Part shown: one piece after another, positions 59,653 through 64,000 of the stretch
Position numbering within the stretch: the stretch's first letter is position 1
Layout of the letters: each line of letters starts with the position of its first letter
Assembly (NCBI GenBank): GCA_964549945.1
Contig: CAZJXD010000008.1
Location: 1 to 64,000 of the forward strand
Reading direction: 5' to 3'
DNA from: B25-G16 sp964549945
GTDB taxonomy: Bacteria > Desulfobacterota > DSM-4660 > Desulfatiglandales > B25-G16
Length of the DNA: 64,000 nucleotides
Position numbers and translations under genes: made by a program
The notes under the pieces: model-generated
Told to the model about the DNA's origin: nothing
The model's input: only the letters and a program-made list of their open reading frames with translations
Database searches by the model: none

Positions 59653-60606
59653 ATGGAAGATACCCTCGCATCCATTGAAATTGGAACAAACTCCATCAGG
59701 ATGCTGATTGCCCAGATCGACGGAATGGGCGGCCCGCTTAGACCGGTCCTGAGGAAAAGGAGCCTCACGAGGCTGGGAGAGGGTTTCGGCACTCAAGGAA
59801 CCGGCGCCCTCACCAAAGAGGCCATGGCGAGGAGCATTGAAGTTCTCAAGGGTTTCCTGAGCCTCGCCTCAGAACAGGGCGCCTCCTCTCCCCTCGTGGT
59901 GGCTACAGGGGTGGTGAGGAGGGCAACCAACAGGGAGGCCTTTATGGGCTTGATTGCCGAAAACACAAGGCCCCCGGTCACCATTATCTCAGGGCAAAGG
60001 GAGGCTGATCTCACGTGGAAAGGGGTTACACGCTGCCTTGAGGAGGGAAGAGACGCCGATGTGATCTTTGACCTCGGTGGAGGGAGCACCGAATTTATCC
60101 TCAACGATGCCACGGAGAGAAAGGCCCTCTCAATGGATATGGGGGCGGTTACCCTGACGGATGAGTATCTCAGCTCCGACCCGCCCACCGATGGCGAGAT
60201 ATACAACCTCGACAGCCACATTGAGCAGGAGTTAAAAAGATGCCTTGAGCCACGGAAGACAATAATGCGAGGGAGGCCCTTCATCGTGGGAACGGGCGGC
60301 ACCGTGGTTACCCTCGCTGCCATGTTACATGGCATTGGTGAAGGTGGGTTCGGTGAAACAATAAACGGCTTGATGATTCAGGCTGAGGGGATACGATCGC
60401 TCATTGAGACGATGAAAGGCATGCCGGCAACCGAGAGGCTGAACCTGAAAGGCCTTGAACCCGGCAGAGAGGATATTATCCTGGCGGGAACTCTCTTGGT
60501 AGCAAAGGTAATGGAGTGTTTTCAGGCCAAGGAGATAATGGCGAGTTACTCCGATATCCTTGAAGGCATCCTGATAGATTATTTGGAAGGAGAGGCGAAT
60601 GGATAG
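59653..60606 (+). CDS. Ppx/GppA phosphatase family
   Basis: 317 residues. N-terminal actin-like fold: SIEIGTNSIRMLIAQ and later FDLGGGSTEFIL (phosphate 1/2 loops), VATGVVRRATNR, VGTGGTVVTLAAML. Members hydrolyse polyphosphate or pppGpp. At 317 residues it lacks the C-terminal domains of full-length exopolyphosphatase, closer to GppA-like short forms. It overlaps guaB by eight bases (ATGGATAG), indicating coupled translation. Confidence 0.85.
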   Translation: MEDTLASIEIGTNSIRMLIAQIDGMGGPLRPVLRKRSLTRLGEGFGTQGTGALTKEAMARSIEVLKGFLSLASEQGASSPLVVATGVVRRATNREAFMGLIAENTRPPVTIISGQREADLTWKGVTRCLEEGRDADVIFDLGGGSTEFILNDATERKALSMDMGAVTLTDEYLSSDPPTDGEIYNLDSHIEQELKRCLEPRKTIMRGRPFIVGTGGTVVTLAAMLHGIGEGGFGETINGLMIQAEGIRSLIETMKGMPATERLNLKGLEPGREDIILAGTLLVAKVMECFQAKEIMASYSDILEGILIDYLEGEANG

Positions 60607-62062
60607 TCAATCAATAAAAGAGGCGCTGACCTTTAACGATGTCCTTTTGGTACCCGGTGAATCCCATGTATTGCCGAGAGATGTGGACGTGACAACGAGG
60701 CTTTCGAGAAACATCTCCCTGAATATACCGATAACCAGCGCGGCGATGGATACGGTCACCGAATCCGATACGGCTATTGCCTTGGCCAGGCAAGGCGGAT
60801 TGGGGTTTATACACAAAAACATGTCCATCGAGAAACAGGCCATGGAGGTTGAAAAGGTAAAAAAATCAGAGAGCGGCATGATCATCGACCCGATTATCAT
60901 TGACCCGGATCAAAGGATTTCCGAGGTCCTCGGCATCATGACGAAGTACAGGATCTCCGGGGTGCCCGTGGTAAAAGGGGGAAACCTTGAGGGTATCATC
61001 ACCAACAGGGATCTGAGGTTCGAAACAAACCTGGATAAGAAGGTGAAAGAGGTGATGACCAAGGAAAACCTGGCCACCGTGCCGGTGGGGACAACGTTAG
61101 AGGAATCAAAGGCCATCTTGCATCAGCGGAGGATCGAGAAATTACTGGTTATTGACGAGGCGGGTAAACTTCAGGGCCTGATCACCATAAAGGATATCGA
61201 GAAGATCAAGAAGTACCCCAACTCATGCAAGGACGATCTCGGGAGATTGAGGGTGGGCGCGGCAGTCGGTGTAGGGCCCGATAGGCAGGAGAGGATTGAG
61301 AGGCTGCTAGGTGCGAACGTCGATATCATCGTCATCGATGCCGCCCATGGACATACCTCCGGGGTGATAGGGGCGGTGAAGGACGCCAAACGCCGCTTTC
61401 CCGCGTTGGAGTTGGTGGCGGGCAACGTAGCCACCCCTGAGGGTACAAGGGCCCTTATCGATGCCGGTGCCGACGCGATAAAGATCGGCATAGGCCCGGG
61501 CTCCATATGCACCACAAGGGTGATTGCGGGCGTCGGCGTTCCACAAATGACGGCCATTTTGGGGTGTGCAGAGGAGGCGGTCAAGTATGACATCCCCCTC
61601 ATCGCAGACGGGGGCATTCGGTACTCAGGTGATATCACCAAGGCGATAGCGGGAGGCGCGGCATCGATCATGATTGGAGGCCTGCTCGCAGGTATCGAGG
61701 AAAGCCCTGGGGAGACCGTACTGTTCCAGGGCAGAACCTACAAGGTATATAGGGGGATGGGTTCAATCGAGGCCATGAGAGAGGGGAGCAAGGATCGTTA
61801 TTTTCAGGATGAGTTGGGAGAGGAGGCCAAACTGGTGCCCGAGGGTATCGTGGGAAGGGTGCCCTACCGCGGTCCCCTGGCGGATACCATCTACCAGCTT
61901 ATCGGAGGGCTCAAGTCCGGCATGGGCTATGTGGGGGCTCGAGACATAAAGGAGCTCCAGGCCAAGGCGAAATTCATCAGGATAACCGCCGCAGGCCTCA
62001 GGGAGGGACACGTACATGACGTGATTATCACCACAGAGGCACCGAACTATCAGCTCGAGTAG
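60599..62062 (+). CDS. guaB: IMP dehydrogenase
   Basis: 487 residues. FNDVLLVPGES opening, two CBS domains at about 95-210, catalytic loop GIGPGSICTTRVIAGVGVPQ with the Cys nucleophile, DGGIRYSGDITKAIAGGA, and the flap RGMGSIEAMREGS. It oxidises IMP to XMP, the first step of GMP synthesis. Overlaps the Ppx/GppA gene by eight bases. Confidence 0.97.
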   Translation: MDSQSIKEALTFNDVLLVPGESHVLPRDVDVTTRLSRNISLNIPITSAAMDTVTESDTAIALARQGGLGFIHKNMSIEKQAMEVEKVKKSESGMIIDPIIIDPDQRISEVLGIMTKYRISGVPVVKGGNLEGIITNRDLRFETNLDKKVKEVMTKENLATVPVGTTLEESKAILHQRRIEKLLVIDEAGKLQGLITIKDIEKIKKYPNSCKDDLGRLRVGAAVGVGPDRQERIERLLGANVDIIVIDAAHGHTSGVIGAVKDAKRRFPALELVAGNVATPEGTRALIDAGADAIKIGIGPGSICTTRVIAGVGVPQMTAILGCAEEAVKYDIPLIADGGIRYSGDITKAIAGGAASIMIGGLLAGIEESPGETVLFQGRTYKVYRGMGSIEAMREGSKDRYFQDELGEEAKLVPEGIVGRVPYRGPLADTIYQLIGGLKSGMGYVGARDIKELQAKAKFIRITAAGLREGHVHDVIITTEAPNYQLE

Positions 62063-62086
62063 TGAAAACAGACCTCAGAGAGTCAA

Positions 62087-62848
62087 ATGCAGCTAGTTGA
62101 ACCAACGAAGCCCGCGCACGAGGACCACCCCTATCGAAGGCGGGTTCAATCAGGCAGTCTGGTCTCGTTCAGGGTTCTGATCAAGGAAACGGACCTGATG
62201 GTCAGCGCCTCAAGGGATCTCAGCGCGCAAACCGGGGACATGGTCCACACCTTGCGCAGACAACTGGAGGACTACATACGCTCAAACCCGGACTTTCTCA
62301 CCACCCTCCTCCCTTACCCCAAGGACCCCTTTGCCCCGGAGATAGTAAGGGAGATGATTTCCGCTGCCAGTATGTTCGGTGTTGGCCCCATGGCCGCGGT
62401 GGCGGGAACCATCGCCGATTTCGTGGGCAACGGCCTGCTGGATTATAGCGACGAGGTTATCGTTGAAAACGGTGGGGATATCTTCCTCAAGACCGCCAGA
62501 TCCACGACCGTGTCGGTCTATGCGGGAGACTCCCCCCTCAGCAACAAGCTCGGCCTGATCGCGGATCCCGCGCAGATGCCATTAGGCATCTGCACCTCCT
62601 CGGCAACGGTGGGACACTCCCTTAGCCTTGGTGTGGCTGATGCGGTCTGCGTGGTGGCCCAATCGGCGTCGGTGGCCGATGCCGCAGCCACATCCCTCGG
62701 AAACAGGATAACCGGCGGGCACGCGCTGAAACGGGAAATCGAGGCGATCAGGAAATTCGAAGCGATCAGGGGTGGCATCGTGATCACCGGCAAAACAATG
62801 GCAACGTGGGGGGAGATCGAGCTGACAATGATCGGAAAAAGAAGCTGA
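62087..62848 (+). CDS. UPF0280 family protein
   Basis: 253 residues. ETDLMVSASRDLSAQTGD, the long strand-turn segment SAASMFGVGPMAAVAGTIADFVG and ENGGDIFLKTARSTTVSVYAGDS identify the UPF0280 family, which has an ApbE-like FAD-transferase fold. Function unproven. It follows guaB by 25 bases and is followed by the HD protein, suggesting one operon. Confidence 0.88.
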   Translation: MQLVEPTKPAHEDHPYRRRVQSGSLVSFRVLIKETDLMVSASRDLSAQTGDMVHTLRRQLEDYIRSNPDFLTTLLPYPKDPFAPEIVREMISAASMFGVGPMAAVAGTIADFVGNGLLDYSDEVIVENGGDIFLKTARSTTVSVYAGDSPLSNKLGLIADPAQMPLGICTSSATVGHSLSLGVADAVCVVAQSASVADAAATSLGNRITGGHALKREIEAIRKFEAIRGGIVITGKTMATWGEIELTMIGKRS

Positions 62849-62897
62849 AGTATCGCTCAACGGGCTACCAACAAAGGATGGGAAAAGGACAGGCAAG

Positions 62898-63464
62898 ATG
62901 AGAGGCATCGTTAATTTTCTCTTTGAGGTGGGCATATTAAAGAAGATCCCGAGATCCGGGTACCAGTTTCTCGGCACCGGTGGTGAATCGGTAGCGGATC
63001 ATACCTTCAGGGTTGCGGTCATCGCCTACCTGCTCGCAAAGAGCGAGCCCAAGGCAGATGTGCAAAAAGCCGTCCTCATGAGCCTCTTCCACGATTTTCA
63101 CGAGGCCAGGACAGGGGATCACAACTACGTAAACAAGAGGTATGTGACGGTAAACGAGGATGGGGCGATAAACGATCTCGCTCACGAGATCCCCGTTGGC
63201 GGGGAAATTGCGGCCCTGATACATGAGTTCAACTCCAATGAGAGCTTAGAGGCGCGACTGGTGCACGATGCCGATCAGCTCGATTTTATCCTTGAGCTGA
63301 AACGGCAACAGGACCTGGGAAACAGATCAGCCGCGGAATGGCTCAAATACTCGGTGAAGCGGCTCAGCAGCAATTTCGCGAAAAGGCTCGCGGATGAGAT
63401 CCTCAAGACCGATAGCAGCGACTGGTGGTTTATCAAGAAAGAGGAGCTATGGGTCAATGGGTAA
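62898..63464 (+). CDS. HD domain protein (YfbR-like nucleotidase type)
   Basis: 188 residues. Metal-binding H in VADHTFRVAVIAYLL, the HD pair in SLFHDFHEARTGD and a distal D in LVHDADQLDFILEL. This is the HD_2/3 arrangement of 5'-deoxynucleotidases such as YfbR. Probably a nucleotide phosphatase. Its stop overlaps the TonB start by eight bases (ATGGGTAA). Confidence 0.86.
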   Translation: MRGIVNFLFEVGILKKIPRSGYQFLGTGGESVADHTFRVAVIAYLLAKSEPKADVQKAVLMSLFHDFHEARTGDHNYVNKRYVTVNEDGAINDLAHEIPVGGEIAALIHEFNSNESLEARLVHDADQLDFILELKRQQDLGNRSAAEWLKYSVKRLSSNFAKRLADEILKTDSSDWWFIKKEELWVNG

Positions 63465-64000
63465 GAGGAAATCACGAGATATTCGGAGCTCCTACCCGGG
63501 GCTCACGGGAAAACGAATCATCCTGATGGCACTCCTTGTATCTGGAATAATCCACGCGGGCATTATCATAGGCTTTCCTGATATCTTTATGGCGGGGGGA
63601 TTCGGCACAAAGCTCAGGGCCTTCAAGGTTGATCTAATCCGTCCCCCCATGGATGAGATTCAGGAACCGAGCGAAGAGGCGCAAGCCCCGATCAGCCAGG
63701 CTCCCGTAGAGAGCGCTCAGGAGAAAGAGGAGGCCACCATCTCGCTTGATACCAAGGACGCCATCTACCACCCGTACGCAAAGTTGGTCAAGGAGAGAAT
63801 ACAGCAGCATTGGACCTACCCCCTGGCTGCCCGGCAGAGCTACGTGCAGGGCAATCTGTTGATAATCTTCAGGTTAGAGAGAAACGGCCACCTCGTGAAA
63901 TCCCGCATAGCCCGCTCTTCCGGGTACCAGATCCTCGATGGGACCTCCCTCAAGGCCATAGAGCTGGCAAGTCCCTTTCCACCGTTCCCCGACACCATTC
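63457..64000 (+). CDS. TonB family protein, partial (runs off the window)
   Basis: Starts at ATG 63457 and continues past base 64000. A single transmembrane segment near residues 18-40 (IILMALLVSGIIHAGIIIGF) is followed by a proline-poor acidic linker and a TonB C-terminal-type domain (YAKLVKERIQQHWTYPLAAR, GHLVKSRIARSSGYQIL). It links energy from the inner membrane to outer-membrane receptors. Its ATG lies inside the stop region of the HD gene. Confidence 0.85.
   Translation, partial: MGKRKSRDIRSSYPGLTGKRIILMALLVSGIIHAGIIIGFPDIFMAGGFGTKLRAFKVDLIRPPMDEIQEPSEEAQAPISQAPVESAQEKEEATISLDTKDAIYHPYAKLVKERIQQHWTYPLAARQSYVQGNLLIIFRLERNGHLVKSRIARSSGYQILDGTSLKAIELASPFPPFPDTI

Overview
This 64 kb window looks like an ordinary chromosomal segment of a Gram-negative bacterium. 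The gene content (TRAP transporter with a DUF1446/DUF4387 protein, Lon-like AAA protease, bifunctional nuclease, YitT, UPF0280, CULT domain protein, many zinc-ribbon and FmdB proteins, TonB) suggests a deltaproteobacterial / Desulfobacterota-type anaerobe or facultative organism. That assignment is an inference from families; there is no rRNA or tRNA gene to anchor it. TGA, TAA and TAG are all used as normal stops.

Region by region. 1-4.6 kb: a broken methyltransferase, an unknown protein, and a small metal/envelope stress cluster (NfeD-like, YHS, ZraP-like) behind a sigma-54-type promoter, then a VapBC-type toxin-antitoxin pair, an FmdB zinc ribbon and a VOC enzyme. 4.9-11.3 kb: a secreted protein with a seven-repeat core between two FN3 domains, a second FmdB protein, a staphylococcal-nuclease-like gene broken by an in-frame TGA, a gamma-glutamylcyclotransferase-like protein, Nif3, a rubrerythrin stump and a ferredoxin. 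12-17.7 kb: an FHA-GAF-PAS signalling protein, then a sphingosine-phosphate-lyase-like PLP enzyme and an FGGY sugar kinase in one operon, and a zinc-finger membrane protein. 18.3-25.4 kb: DUF1786, then a catabolic operon (GntR regulator, TRAP DctP/DctQ/DctM, DUF1446-DUF4387 fusion) with a perfect 28-bp palindrome at the regulator start. 25.5-37 kb: sulfite-oxidase-fold protein, DHH phosphoesterase, TatD, cupin, NUDIX, adenylate kinase, YkgJ, rRNA methyltransferase, GNAT plus M20 peptidase, and an outer-membrane barrel gene split by an in-frame TGA. 37-49.8 kb: bifunctional nuclease, Lon-like protease, CULT protein, endonuclease III, MsrAB, YitT, several small proteins, a decayed VapBC locus, inositol-phosphate synthase and an AI-2E-type permease. 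50-64 kb: two PLP enzymes (alanine-glyoxylate aminotransferase type and trans-sulfuration type), a PilZ-like protein with a large hybrid histidine kinase, and a co-directional run of housekeeping genes (PrmA, hotdog thioesterase, alpha/beta hydrolase, Ppx/GppA, GuaB, UPF0280, HD, TonB).

The most informative non-coding signal is a 304-bp miniature inverted-repeat element present twice in opposite orientation (17807-18110 and 53278-53581). The copies differ at only three positions and each is flanked by its own perfect 8-bp target duplication, so it moved recently. A second palindromic repeat occurs at 11590-11772 and 28508-28571, and the first copy carries a nested palindromic insertion. No phage, integrase, intact insertion sequence, CRISPR array or rRNA gene was seen. 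Several genes are visibly decaying (methyltransferase, rubrerythrin, SNase, barrel protein, PAC2, VapC).
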